DNA of 21,973 bases from a virus, in the IMG/VR virus record IMGVR_UViG_3300023179_000565, positions 1-21,973 of that record; one strand, written 5' to 3'. The position numbers and the translations under genes were made by a program. Positions 1 through 7,543 of the stretch are shown in pieces; within the stretch, counting starts at the first letter, position 1, and the number at the start of each line of letters is the position of its first letter. A model generated the notes under the pieces. That model searched no databases. It saw nothing but the letters and a program-made list of their open reading frames with translations, and was not told where the DNA came from.

Positions 1-95
1 GGATTGATAGCAATAATGTGTGCTTCAAATAATCCTACTTTTTTTGCATACTCTTTTGCCTCTGAAGACTCTCTTTTTACTCCTGTAATAGCCAT
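1..95 (-). CDS. Unidentified protein, N-terminal fragment cut by the window edge
   Basis: Only the first 31 codons are present. The reading frame starts with ATG at 95 and begins MAITGVKRESSEAKEYAKK, continuing to the window edge without a stop. The fragment is rich in Lys and Glu and helical in its first 20 residues. I cannot name it. It follows the Sak4-like ATPase gene with a 26-base gap containing an A-rich leader and no Shine-Dalgarno, so it is probably the next gene of the same recombination/replication operon. A single-strand-binding or annealing partner would fit the position, but that is speculation. Confidence 0.6.
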   Translation of the reverse strand, partial: MAITGVKRESSEAKEYAKKVGLFEAHIIAIN

Positions 96-121
96 AACTT
101 TGTTTTTAATTGTTTATTTGT

Positions 122-793
122 TTATTTGTAATACTCATCAATTGTGTTTGCAACTTCTTGCAAATTATTAGGAATGATAATTTCACTAAACATTCCATCA
201 GGACTCTTGGCTGGATACTTCCTATAACGATTAGTTACAAAGCTATAGGTAACACTACCATCTTTTGATTCTTCAACATTTGTATATAGACAGATTGTTA
301 AAAGTCCTTCTAATACAATTTGGTTGTCAATTAATTTTCCAGCAGTTTTAATTTTATATCCTACAATCTCACCACTATCTTCTATAGTTTCTGGATGTGT
401 AAAGTAGAACACTTTCAAATCATCACGTAAGTTACGAGCTTCACGGAATAAGTCAACCATATCCCTAGCCATAATTGTAAACTTTTCATACCCTTTCTCT
501 GTAGCACGTGCAACCATGTTAAAACCCATGATGTAGTTTGAATCCTCAATCACAATGTTCTTAATGTGTGGTGCTTTGTCTGATATAGCACGTAATCTAC
601 GTGAGATATCAATTGCATCATCTAACTCTGCATAGTTCTTATTTTCTGTATTGTACAGTTTTTCAGAACCTTTGAATGGTAATTCTTTCTTTGCAACGTT
701 AATGATGTACGTTTCCTTTGGATTTAGGTGCTTGATGGATGTGGATTTTCCCGTTCCTGTAGGCCCTACAACCCCGATTAACTTTGAGCTCAT
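122..793 (-). CDS. Sak4-like P-loop ATPase (RecA-fold recombination protein)
   Basis: A 223-aa P-loop NTPase. The Walker A motif GPTGTGKST lies at residues 10-18, right at the N-terminus. The chain contains a VIEDSN stretch near residue 82 that could be the Walker B strand, and an IVLEGLLTICLYT strand in the last third. This size and layout match the short single-domain ATPases often annotated as phage Sak4-like or AAA proteins, which assist single-strand annealing recombination together with an SSB. The gene sits directly downstream of an SF2 helicase and a DnaB-type helicase, supporting a role at the phage replisome or in repair of its DNA. The start at 793 is an ATG close to the Walker A, leaving no room for a later start. 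The ATPase call is firm; the Sak4 label is a family-level inference. Confidence 0.72.
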   Translation of the reverse strand: MSSKLIGVVGPTGTGKSTSIKHLNPKETYIINVAKKELPFKGSEKLYNTENKNYAELDDAIDISRRLRAISDKAPHIKNIVIEDSNYIMGFNMVARATEKGYEKFTIMARDMVDLFREARNLRDDLKVFYFTHPETIEDSGEIVGYKIKTAGKLIDNQIVLEGLLTICLYTNVEESKDGSVTYSFVTNRYRKYPAKSPDGMFSEIIIPNNLQEVANTIDEYYK

Positions 794-839
794 ATTTAGT
801 TTTTGTTTTAGTTTATACCTCTAATTTACGAAATTAATT

Positions 840-1970
840 TTAATAATTAAAATTCTTATACGTAATTTTTTCTCTAGGAATGTCCTTTAATGCTGTAAGA
901 AGCCACTTTTTCTGAAATTCTTCATTTGTGCAAAGGATGTATATTTGAGAGACTTTGGATTCTTCTTGAAGCAAAGTACGACCTAACTTTTGGAATAAAT
1001 TTTCTGAATTAGAGTTGATGTTAGTTATAACAACTGTATCTAAATTTTTGAAAGTTACCCCTTGTGATGCTAGTTGCACTAAACCAAGTTGATTAATTTC
1101 ACCATCCTGAAACTTCTTAAGATTATCTTCTTTGATATTTTTAGAATGATGTGTAGGAATTCCTAGCCCATCTACAAAATCTGTATCTGCTCCATATAAT
1201 AGATAACGTTTATCTTTTAAATGATGCATTAAGATTTTTGTATTCTTCTTAAGAGATGGTAGTTTATTAATGAATCGCATTCTATTTAATGCAGGAAACT
1301 TCATATCTCTGTGTTGCATTTTAGCAACATCTAACACTTTGGTTAAATACACAAGTTCTTTAGCTTCTGTAGTCATCCATTCTTTAGTTTTTGTTTTCTT
1401 GAGATATTGATTAACTCCATCTACATTAAATGTAATTACATTCACTTCATAGTTAGCTACAATTTTATCTTCGATAGCTGCTTCTGTATTGTATTCATGA
1501 CTAATCTTTAGTCTACAATATTCCCAGAGCTGATCTTTTGTTTTATCTGAATATGTACCAGACAATCCTAAGAATCGTTTATTATTTTGTAACAAACTAT
1601 CAAGATTAAATAAAGCATTATCAGATGCTTTATGTATCTCATCACCTACAATCATGTCAAACTTGTGTTTATCATGTTTGCTCACTGATAAATAGGTAGA
1701 ATAGTAAACCTCTTCAGGTTTCCATTCCATTTTCTCAAATTCATCTTCCCAAGCTTTTTTAATATTTAGTTCAGGATAGAGAATGAGAACACGCTTGACT
1801 TTCAAAGCCTGCATAATCATAATACCTAGTCTAGTTTTACCAAACCTTACACTAATATTAAAGCAAGTTTTAGGATTACCTGATAGATATTGATCTACCG
1901 CTTCTTGCTGTAATTGATCTCTAATATCACCCATGTTGTAAGAAAAATGTTTTGTTAACAACTGCCTCAT
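840..1970 (-). CDS. SF2-type DEXH helicase
   Basis: A 376-aa superfamily 2 helicase. Motif I is VRFGKT (residues 41-46), a variant P-loop. Motif II is DEIH (110-113) and motif III is SGT (137-139). A QKLGR stretch near residue 328 is the arginine-bearing motif VI. All core motifs are present, so it is probably active as an ATP-dependent DNA or RNA translocase, at about the minimal size for two RecA-like domains. It overlaps the 3' end of the DnaB-like gene. The start at 1970 gives a 44-base overlap, while an in-frame ATG at 1934 (MGDIRDQL) would reduce it to 8 bases and still keep the IRDQLQQEA stretch that resembles the usual Q-like region. Either is possible. Part of the replication operon. 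Confidence 0.82.
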   Translation of the reverse strand: MRQLLTKHFSYNMGDIRDQLQQEAVDQYLSGNPKTCFNISVRFGKTRLGIMIMQALKVKRVLILYPELNIKKAWEDEFEKMEWKPEEVYYSTYLSVSKHDKHKFDMIVGDEIHKASDNALFNLDSLLQNNKRFLGLSGTYSDKTKDQLWEYCRLKISHEYNTEAAIEDKIVANYEVNVITFNVDGVNQYLKKTKTKEWMTTEAKELVYLTKVLDVAKMQHRDMKFPALNRMRFINKLPSLKKNTKILMHHLKDKRYLLYGADTDFVDGLGIPTHHSKNIKEDNLKKFQDGEINQLGLVQLASQGVTFKNLDTVVITNINSNSENLFQKLGRTLLQEESKVSQIYILCTNEEFQKKWLLTALKDIPREKITYKNFNY

Positions 1971-2346
1971 AATCAGAATCAGTCATGTCTTTTCTTCTTG
2001 GTAGCTCCTTAAACATCCCAATTTGCCCTAAGAAGCCCAATCCAATTCGCACATCATCCTCACCAAAACTATTCTTAATTAGTCTTAGAGAACGATAATA
2101 CTTTGCACCATATTCATCCTTTAGTTTATCTAGTTGATAACCACTAGGGTCTTCCACTTTATATCTCATAGGATCAAATAATGCCAACACAACATCAGCA
2201 TCATTCTGAGTTGCTGAACTATCTGCAAAATCCTCTAATTGAGGTTCTACATCACCATTCTTAATCCTCATAGGATTAGCAATGTCACGATTGAACTGAG
2301 AGACTACCACTGGACTATAACCATAGAAATCTCTCGATTGTGTTAT
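1927..2346 (-). CDS. dnaB: DnaB-like replicative helicase, exon 2 (C-terminal part)
   Basis: This is the C-terminal exon (139 codons plus TGA) of the helicase whose first exon is at 3529-4191. It carries the VVVSQFNRD stretch, the DnaB H3-like motif with the glutamine/arginine region, then an acidic loop and a DADVVLALFDP strand typical of DnaB-family RecA folds. The open frame contains an ATG at 2349, but that codon overlaps the last bases of the intron, so I do not think it is a start. In the spliced product the sequence reads DELRYA|ITQSRDFYGYSP across the junction. The exon ends at 1927, just inside the SF2 helicase gene. Confidence 0.82.
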   Translation of the reverse strand: MTQSRDFYGYSPVVVSQFNRDIANPMRIKNGDVEPQLEDFADSSATQNDADVVLALFDPMRYKVEDPSGYQLDKLKDEYGAKYYRSLRLIKNSFGEDDVRIGLGFLGQIGMFKELPRRKDMTDSDYEAVVNKTFFLQHG

Positions 2347-3528
2347 CATTAGGCTCTTTATCCTAACTTCTGCATCTTATTTTGTTATTCATGCAGTCCA
2401 GACTATATCATCAACCAATTAAATTGGTTGTCGGGAGCTCGTGGGTATATTATATTCTATATTATAGTTTCAATACCTAGTCGTTGAACCTTCAAGTAGC
2501 TTTTACACTACGAGCTTGGCTGCTGATTGTCTGCTTCCAGATTTTCCAGCAATTCACCCAATTATCCATTATACATTACTGCATAAGGAGCCTTATAAAT
2601 ATTTCCATACAAAACCTTTACAAGTTTTATATTTAGGATTATTACTACTAACTGCTCTATGTAAATTTTCTGTTTTAACATTCATAGATTTTGCAGCTTC
2701 TGTAAGACTTTTAAAAGTTTCTAATAAATTACCATTTTTGTCAAATTTTAAAACTTCTTTTGCAACAGTTCTTTTTATATAAGAATTTATTTTTTTAGGA
2801 AAATCATATGTATTATATATTTTCCATAAATGATCGCAACTACTTTTATTTGTTTTAACACTTCTAGCTATATTTAAATGATTAGAATTATTTATATTAA
2901 AATATGATTTTATTTCATTTTCAGAATAAAAATATTTTACAAATTCTCCATTTAAATTATAACAACAATAAAGTTTTAATAAACTTTTAATTTTATCTTT
3001 TTTATAATATTTCCACTGAAACCCTCCAGATAAATTATGAGAGTTTTTATCATTCATGGCAGCACTAATAGAACACAAATTTAATGTTTGTTGTGCTTTA
3101 TTTATACTTTCCCATTCTTTAATAAAGTTTCCTTCTAAATCATATTGATAAGCTTTTTTTTCTCCTGTAGTGTTACAGGATGCATTTTTAGACATATTGT
3201 ATCCAAATTTTCTATCATAACTTTGATATAAATCTAACCAATATTGTTCTTTTTTTATCTTATCTTTATTATCTATAAGTATTTCTATTATAGAAATTTC
3301 AAGATTTTCTTTTCCGTACTTGTTATAAACAGCTTGTAAATAAGCTGAATGATGTGCGTTTCTTCTCAATCTTGATAAATGAGCAGCAATTCTTTTATTT
3401 ATATTATCTGAACTACCAATGTAAATTTTATTATTATGTTTCGTAGTAATTTTGTAAATTCCAATCATATATTTATATTTTTACAAATATAGATAATATA
3501 ATTGAATAATCCAAATTTATTTTATTTA
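2347..3528 (-). mobile_element. Group I self-splicing intron in the DnaB-like helicase gene
   Basis: The interruption between the two helicase exons shows the conserved group I core on the minus strand, in order: P element AATTGCTGGAAA (2543-2554), Q element AATCAGCAGCC (2518-2528), R element GTTCAACGACTA (2478-2489) and S element GATATAGTC (2401-2409). R and S pair through GACTA/TAGTC (P7). AACCAATT/AATTGGTT near 2412-2429 forms a P8-like hairpin, and CTGCAT/ATGCAG (2370-2396) a P9-like hairpin. The predicted 5' exon ends in U (GCT, last base 3529) and the intron ends in G (2347), as the mechanism requires. Joining these sites keeps the frame. The guide sequence for P1 is not clear; AAGGC at 2590-2594 is only a weak candidate. 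Length is 1182 nt, most of it taken by the endonuclease gene, which lies between the 5' splice site and the core. Confidence 0.88.
2593..3468 (-). CDS. GIY-YIG homing endonuclease inside the group I intron
   Basis: A 291-aa protein starting with the GIY-YIG nuclease fold: GIY at residues 3-5, YIG at 16-18, a conserved Arg at 26, and a Glu in the ENLEISIIE stretch near 54-62. The C-terminal two thirds hold about three copies of a short DNA-recognition repeat of the NUMOD1 kind, each with a pattern like YDLEGNFIKEWxSI, then A..L and a final GGFxWKY (roughly 108-155, 165-220 and 236-291). Such intron-encoded enzymes cut an intronless allele and spread the intron by homing. It is AT-richer than the exons and keeps its own start at 3468. 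No frameshift or lost motif is visible, so it looks functional. The stop at 2593 lies just upstream of the catalytic core. Confidence 0.9.
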   Translation of the reverse strand: MIGIYKITTKHNNKIYIGSSDNINKRIAAHLSRLRRNAHHSAYLQAVYNKYGKENLEISIIEILIDNKDKIKKEQYWLDLYQSYDRKFGYNMSKNASCNTTGEKKAYQYDLEGNFIKEWESINKAQQTLNLCSISAAMNDKNSHNLSGGFQWKYYKKDKIKSLLKLYCCYNLNGEFVKYFYSENEIKSYFNINNSNHLNIARSVKTNKSSCDHLWKIYNTYDFPKKINSYIKRTVAKEVLKFDKNGNLLETFKSLTEAAKSMNVKTENLHRAVSSNNPKYKTCKGFVWKYL

Positions 3529-4191
3529 AGCATATCTCAATTCATCAGACATCTTGTCTATAGAAGCTTTCTTTGTATTATGATCTTTGGTTAGTTTAAG
3601 CAAACCAATGTGATCAATAATTACAAGAGTTATTTCATTAGGATCATCAGGAATATATTTTTTATTCCACTTGTCCATTTGAATAATCTCACCACGTTCT
3701 AATGCATAGTCTCTTAGTTCTTTTGCTATACCTACTGCATTCTCTGGTCCATCGATGATGGTGATTTTTTCTTTCATTAATTCACCATATTCTTCATACT
3801 GTAAGAAAAGATCATGTTCATCGTGATTCATCTTATCAGTCCAACCTAACATCTTACCTACAGGAATAATAATTCCATGGTCTAGAAAGATTTTTCTACC
3901 AATCCATTTGGCATACTTGTAGGTTCTACTACGCTCCATTGATCTATAAATGATTTTTACATTAATCCCAGAGGCTTTACCCTCTGGGCTAATAGCCCAA
4001 TCAAATGGATTTAGTACATACGCATCATCAATAAAACTAGTTTTTCCAGAACCAGTTAAGCCACCAATCAAACTGTACATAGACTTACGAATACCAATGT
4101 ATCTATTCAATCTATCAAAGCCCATAGGAATGCCACCATTCTTACCATTTAAACCATCTTCAACCGCAATCTTAAGGTCTTGAAAACTCAT
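3529..4191 (-). CDS. dnaB: DnaB-like replicative helicase, exon 1 (N-terminal part)
   Basis: This exon encodes residues 1-221 of a RecA-fold replicative helicase. Walker A GGLTGSGKT is at 43-51, and Walker B VIIDH has its Asp at about 193. In the unspliced frame translation stops at a TAA right after GCT (Ala221), at 3526. With splicing it continues into exon 2 for about 360 aa in total. This is shorter than cellular DnaB (about 450-470 aa) and lacks the N-terminal primase-binding domain, as in many phage DnaB-like proteins. The intron sits between Walker B and the SQFNRD motif, a conserved site favoured by homing introns. The start ATG overlaps the stop of the 72-aa gene upstream (ATGA), so the two are likely coupled. 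Expected role: hexameric 5'-3' unwinding at the fork. Confidence 0.86.
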
Positions 4192-4406
4192 AATTTCTCT
4201 ATTTCTTCTTTAACTTTATAATAATACATCATTGGTTCTCTAATACCTTGCTCATTGCCAAATTTAATTATTTCATCTATGGCAATTAATGCGCATCTTT
4301 TAGCATCTAAATCAGAGGTAAAGTATTCTTCTCCTACTGCATCTGTACCTAAATAAAGTCTAAATTTATCTACTAATTCTTTTGCTTTTTTTTGTGGTGT
4401 TATCAT
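4188..4406 (-). CDS. Unidentified 72-aa protein in the replication operon
   Basis: Not recognised. The protein is mostly helical and begins MITPQKKAKELVDKF; it contains a KRCALIAIDEIIKF helix. ATGA overlaps join it both to the replisome-organizer-like gene upstream (4403-4406) and to the helicase exon 1 downstream (4188-4191), so it is co-translated with both. A length of 72 aa between a putative helicase loader and the helicase suggests a helper protein, but nothing in the sequence proves it. Confidence 0.72.
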   Translation of the reverse strand: MITPQKKAKELVDKFRLYLGTDAVGEEYFTSDLDAKRCALIAIDEIIKFGNEQGIREPMMYYYKVKEEIEKL

Positions 4407-5026
4407 ATATCTGTACCTGTTATTTGTTTAACTGATTGTTTAACTTCTACTCCAGCTCTAATCAATTCAATGAATGGTTCATAACTTCTTTGATTAAGAT
4501 ATGTCAAAGAGTTCTGCATAAACGATAGTTTATTTTTATTCTCTTTAAACGAAGCTTCTTTCTTCAAATGAACATCATGTTGCATGGCATCTATTAATTC
4601 TTTTGCTGTGTATTCTTTCTCTGATAGAATTACATTAAACTTAATTCTACAATCTTCTTTACCAGAACGAAGGGAACGACTTCCCTGAAACTTCTTCCCA
4701 AGATATTCAAAGGAATCGGTTCCAGGGTAAGCTTCCCACCAGTCATCAAACTCTTGTGCTGAAATCTTGGGCTTTACGAACTTCTGTCGGGTTTTAGCCT
4801 TCAAATATTCTAGCAACTTAGTTCCTGTTTCTGTTATCTTATATTCTGATGTAATCAATCCTTTTCTATGAATTGATTGACATAAGATTTGTAATTTAGG
4901 ATTGTCTTGACATATAAGTTTAACATCATACTGTTCCTGTAACATCATCAATAGGAACACCATGTCCATCGTGTATCCTTTTGCTATCGTATCTTCGAAC
5001 TGCTCTATGCTTATGTCTATCTTCAT
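4403..5026 (-). CDS. Possible replisome organizer / helicase-loader-like protein
   Basis: A 207-aa protein with a helical N-terminus (residues 1-75) that looks like a winged-helix segment (QILCQSIHRKGLITSEYKIT, then a TGTKLLEYL helix), followed by a basic linker. The C-terminal part has FDDWWEAYP, KEDCRIKF and a closing YLNQRSYEPF stretch. This last arrangement (WWxAYP and a terminal YLNxxxYE) is what I associate with C-terminal domains of phage replisome organizers and DnaD-like proteins. The position two genes upstream of the DnaB-like helicase agrees. Starting at 5026 it overlaps the 71-aa gene out of frame by 101 bases; a later ATG (MDMVFLL, residue 20) would shorten the overlap but remove a good-looking N-terminus. 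Function is inferred from context and weak motifs. Confidence 0.7.
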   Translation of the reverse strand: MKIDISIEQFEDTIAKGYTMDMVFLLMMLQEQYDVKLICQDNPKLQILCQSIHRKGLITSEYKITETGTKLLEYLKAKTRQKFVKPKISAQEFDDWWEAYPGTDSFEYLGKKFQGSRSLRSGKEDCRIKFNVILSEKEYTAKELIDAMQHDVHLKKEASFKENKNKLSFMQNSLTYLNQRSYEPFIELIRAGVEVKQSVKQITGTDI

Positions 5027-5141
5027 CTTTAAAAACTTTATCTTTGTCTATAACTTCTATTCTTGGTAGATGCTCATCTAGCATTTCATCAGCTAATAAA
5101 TATACAAAATCTTTAGCTAAAATGTGTTCATAATCTTCCAT
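4926..5141 (-). CDS. Unidentified 71-aa charged protein
   Basis: Starts with ATG at 5141, one base after the stop of the metallophosphoesterase gene, which argues for translation. The first 45 residues (MEDYEHILAKDFVYLLADEM onward) look like a helical acidic domain, then the chain turns rich in Asp, His and Arg. The last 33 codons overlap the next gene in another frame, which is long for this tightly packed genome. Either the overlap is real or the 3' end is tolerated read-out. I do not recognise a family. Confidence 0.55.
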   Translation of the reverse strand: MEDYEHILAKDFVYLLADEMLDEHLPRIEVIDKDKVFKDEDRHKHRAVRRYDSKRIHDGHGVPIDDVTGTV

Positions 5142-5142
5142 A

Positions 5143-5871
5143 TTATTCTTGTTTATGTGTTGGAAATGTTAATTTATCATCTTCTATAATCATATATTCT
5201 CCTGATGTTCCTAGTGCATCAATATAATGATATCTACCACCTGTAGCTTTACCTTCTACATCCATTTTGTTAACTTGTGTATGTCCCACCACTTGAATGT
5301 ATTTATTACGCAATGTGTCATAATTTGTAGCTTGTAATGCTTGTGGACGAATCCAAATTGGTGATGCTAAACTACTATTACCATATGGATTAACTCCTGC
5401 AAAAGCAAATGAAAAAGATTTATATTTAAACAAATCATTTACAATTTCTGAAACATCAGCATTCTCATCTTTTCGATATTCACGTGAATGTAATAGTAAC
5501 CAATCATGGCTAACACCAGCATGAGTAAATAAATAATCACCCAATCTATAACACATCTGTAGATGTTCTTTATTATCTTCTAGTAAATGTTGTATAGCTG
5601 GTGCTGCACCTGCTTGATATCCTGAATAATGTTCAGATACACCTCGCATATAATGATAATCATGATTACCAATTAACATTATTACTTCAGCTTGATTTGA
5701 TTGTTTGTATTCTATAATCTGTTTGAAATTATCCATCTGCTCAACAGATATATAATCATCATAAGAATCAAAATAGTCTCCAATAAATATCACTCTATCA
5801 GCATTTTCTTTTGCTACAATTTCTTTCCAATATGGACGACCATGTGTGTCTCCTAGCACTAATGTTTTCAT
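5143..5871 (-). CDS. Calcineurin-like metallophosphoesterase
   Basis: A 242-aa single-domain phosphoesterase with the full two-metal motif set: GDTHGR (Asp8, His10), GDYFDS (Asp32), GNHD (Asn69, His70, Asp71), THAG (His117) and GHTQ (His197). These ligands hold two metal ions and are all present, so it should be active. Family members hydrolyse phosphoprotein, nucleotide or nucleic-acid phosphate esters; small phage versions resemble the lambda/PP1-like phosphatases. The substrate cannot be read from the sequence. It is the first gene of the replication group and has a short A-rich leader before the ATG at 5871. Confidence 0.9.
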   Translation of the reverse strand: MKTLVLGDTHGRPYWKEIVAKENADRVIFIGDYFDSYDDYISVEQMDNFKQIIEYKQSNQAEVIMLIGNHDYHYMRGVSEHYSGYQAGAAPAIQHLLEDNKEHLQMCYRLGDYLFTHAGVSHDWLLLHSREYRKDENADVSEIVNDLFKYKSFSFAFAGVNPYGNSSLASPIWIRPQALQATNYDTLRNKYIQVVGHTQVNKMDVEGKATGGRYHYIDALGTSGEYMIIEDDKLTFPTHKQE

Positions 5872-5881
5872 CGTGTGTTAT

Positions 5882-6106
5882 TTAAAGTTCTAAAAACCAA
5901 TTACAAAACTTGTATATCAACCATATTAGAGTACCTAAAATCAATAAAAGCAATGTAATAGGCCAAACTATTGAAAATGCTGTAATATATCTTACGTCAT
6001 TATATGAATGCATATCATCACTATATATCCATTTAAGTATAGATAGTGTAATGATAAACCCTACAAGATAAATCATTGTCCATTGTATTATTGTTATATC
6101 AGCCAT
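5882..6106 (-). CDS. Small membrane protein, two predicted helices
   Basis: 74 aa. Hydrophobic segments at about residues 10-26 (MIYLVGFIITLSILKW) and 46-68 (FSIVWPITLLLLILGTLIWL) make this an inner-membrane protein with two spans. No signal peptide cleavage site and no family I recognise. It overlaps the 42-aa gene upstream by 8 bases and lies 10 bases before the phosphoesterase start, so it shares their transcript. Confidence 0.7.
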   Translation of the reverse strand: MADITIIQWTMIYLVGFIITLSILKWIYSDDMHSYNDVRYITAFSIVWPITLLLLILGTLIWLIYKFCNWFLEL

Positions 6107-6227
6107 TGTTTTGTTGTTTAATTATTGACATAATCTCTCTTGTTAGTTCACCTGCTGTCTTAGTCTTATCAAGATTCCAACGTATAATAGCTGCTTCTAT
6201 AGCACTATATAATTCATCTTCAGTCAT
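6099..6227 (-). CDS. Unidentified 42-aa protein
   Basis: A short frame starting MTEDELYSAIEAAIIRW and ending at a TGA that overlaps the next start by 8 bases. It is a single amphipathic helical unit with acidic start and Lys/Arg-rich middle. It fills exactly the space between two accepted genes, and its overlap pattern is the same as elsewhere in the window. Those are the reasons I call it a gene; there is no family evidence. Confidence 0.6.
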   Translation of the reverse strand: MTEDELYSAIEAAIIRWNLDKTKTAGELTREIMSIIKQQNNG

Positions 6228-6237
6228 TATCTTGTTG

Positions 6238-6585
6238 TTATAAATATTTTAAAAATGCCCAAAACTTTCTTTTATCCAGATACTCCAAATCTTTCTCATT
6301 CTCATATGCTTCCCTCTCAAAACATATTTTTCGATAAGCTGCATCGGTATTGCCAATTAGTACGGTCCTAATACAAAATTCTAAAAAATACCAGACATAA
6401 AAGAATACCACACCAAGTTCCGCTTGTTGCTTTAGATGAATAGATTCATGGTTTACTAGACTATAAAGATTCCAATCAGCCAATCTATCGACATACGATT
6501 TTCGTAAGAAAATAAAAGGAAACAAAGTGATTCCATTGGTTTCTTTTCCTAAAATCCAATAATTTCCAATTTTAATATTATTCAT
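6238..6585 (-). CDS. Putative zinc metalloprotease-like HExxH protein
   Basis: 115 aa. Contains NHESIHLKQQAE: an HExxH pair (His46, Glu47, His50) followed by Glu56, then a hydrophobic stretch (ELGVVFFYVWYFLEF, 56-70) and a FEREAYENEKD motif near residue 90. HExxH binds zinc in gluzincin-type peptidases, with the later acidic residue as a possible third ligand. The closeness of a membrane-like helix recalls M48/M56-type proteins, though this one is far shorter. It could be a real small peptidase or a structural relic of one. The leader ends in the A-rich context AAAAAGACAATG. Confidence 0.7.
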   Translation of the reverse strand: MNNIKIGNYWILGKETNGITLFPFIFLRKSYVDRLADWNLYSLVNHESIHLKQQAELGVVFFYVWYFLEFCIRTVLIGNTDAAYRKICFEREAYENEKDLEYLDKRKFWAFLKYL

Positions 6586-6596
6586 TGTCTTTTTGT

Positions 6597-6743
6597 TTAA
6601 ATTATTACATAAAAAAATAATGAATCAAATTTAGAATGGGCTAAAAATTTCATTCCATTCTTACACCGATATAAATTAACAATCCTTCCATTGACAGAAT
6701 CGGTAAATCTGCTTTCAATGAATTTTGCAAATAATCTATTCAT
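6597..6743 (-). CDS. Unidentified 48-aa basic protein
   Basis: Starts with ATG at 6743, overlapping the TAG stop of the 128-aa gene, and runs to a TAA at 6597. The protein begins MNRLFAKFIESRFTDSVNGR and ends in a hydrophobic SLFFYVII tail. It fills the gap before the HExxH gene. No family recognised. Confidence 0.55.
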   Translation of the reverse strand: MNRLFAKFIESRFTDSVNGRIVNLYRCKNGMKFLAHSKFDSLFFYVII

Positions 6744-7122
6744 TGTCTTGTTGTTTTGCTATTTCTATTAATTTATTGATTGCTTCATCTTCTGCTTCTT
6801 CGTATGTAGAATATAAGTCATTATCATAAACAAAATCAGTATCATCTGACTTGTCAATGATTTTAAAATCAAAGAATAATTCATCATCTTTAAACTCACT
6901 AAGTCTAAATACTTCAATTTGTTGATATAAACCATACTTCTCTCGAAACCAACGGAATACTTGTTGCTTCAATGGTGCTGGAACAAATCGTTCCTTCTTA
7001 TCTTTCTTTCCTCTTTCCCAGATTTCTCCTGTGGCATGATATACATAATCATAGTCCCCATCGTAATTTAATTCGCTCAATGCCTCGCATTGTTGTTTGC
7101 TTAAAAATTCTTTCTTTTCCAT
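6736..7122 (-). CDS. Unidentified 128-aa phage protein
   Basis: A soluble acidic protein with an N-terminal helix (KKEFLSKQQCEALSEL), a basic turn around residue 40 (GKKDKKERF), an aromatic segment (VFRWFREKYGLYQQIEVF) and an acidic C-terminal helix (YEEAEDEAINKLIEIA). The layout resembles small hypothetical proteins common in Bacteroidota phages, but I cannot assign a function. It starts at 7122 in a one-base TAATG overlap with the gene upstream and ends in TAG, which speaks against recoded TAG in this genome. Confidence 0.75.
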   Translation of the reverse strand: MEKKEFLSKQQCEALSELNYDGDYDYVYHATGEIWERGKKDKKERFVPAPLKQQVFRWFREKYGLYQQIEVFRLSEFKDDELFFDFKIIDKSDDTDFVYDNDLYSTYEEAEDEAINKLIEIAKQQDNE

Positions 7123-7307
7123 TATTTGTTAAAAGTTTTGTTGTAATAATCTTCTGAATAACTTCCAACCCATCCGCTTTCATAAGCATCTTTGATTTCT
7201 TTTTTATTCATTTCTTTGGCTTTTTCTATTTCTGTAGCATGACTGTTTTGAATACGTAATGGTAATTGTGATACAAACCATTCGATTGATGTTTCTTTAT
7301 TTTCCAT
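7122..7307 (-). CDS. Unidentified 61-aa protein
   Basis: Begins MENKETSIEWFVSQLPL and has a Lys/Glu-rich helix (ATEIEKAKEMNKKEIKDAYE) followed by an aromatic end with two adjacent Tyr. It resembles short phage proteins with the IEWF...QL and KAKEM...H/D pattern often seen next to each other in Bacteroidetes phages. It overlaps the zinc-ribbon gene by 11 bases and touches the next start (TAATG). Confidence 0.72.
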   Translation of the reverse strand: MENKETSIEWFVSQLPLRIQNSHATEIEKAKEMNKKEIKDAYESGWVGSYSEDYYNKTFNK

Positions 7308-7542
7308 TTCTATGTTTTAAATTATAATTTATTTTCCATTTTGTATTAAATCTATGAAAGGAATAAAATCCATTCACAGAGAACCGTGCTATTAATTTAC
7401 CATTACAAGATGTACAATATGTTGTAACAGCAGAAGAATTGCCTGTTTGTTCAAACAATTCTTCTATCACTGATACATCTTGTACATTGCCACAATGAAG
7501 ACAATCCATTTTATCTTCTAATAGTTTTGGCTTCTTAGGCAT
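7297..7542 (-). CDS. Small zinc-ribbon protein
   Basis: 81 aa with two knuckles: CLHCGN (Cys14, Cys17) and CTSCNG (Cys43, Cys46), the four-cysteine pattern of a zinc ribbon. The spacing of about 25 residues between pairs is usual. Such proteins bind nucleic acid or other proteins; no further domain is present. It starts two bases from the stop of the 184-aa gene upstream and overlaps the next gene by 11 bases. Confidence 0.75.
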   Translation of the reverse strand: MPKKPKLLEDKMDCLHCGNVQDVSVIEELFEQTGNSSAVTTYCTSCNGKLIARFSVNGFYSFHRFNTKWKINYNLKHRNGK

Positions 7543-7543
7543 G

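Noticed and set aside
2347-2349. ATG at 2349 as start of a separate 140-aa protein
   Set aside because: It spans the intron end; the part after it continues exon 1 of the helicase in frame and has no N-terminal domain of its own.
2516-2782. 88-aa plus-strand frame
   Set aside because: It lies opposite the intron core and the end of the homing endonuclease, with no homology-like features; a shadow frame.
1927-4191. Intein instead of intron in the DnaB-like gene
   Set aside because: Both sides of the insert contain stop codons in the host frame and the 3' part has group I RNA core motifs, not intein blocks.
6736-6743. TAG recoded to an amino acid, as in some crAss-like phages
   Set aside because: TAG ends genes at natural positions here (6736, 9111), each overlapping the next start, so the standard code fits.
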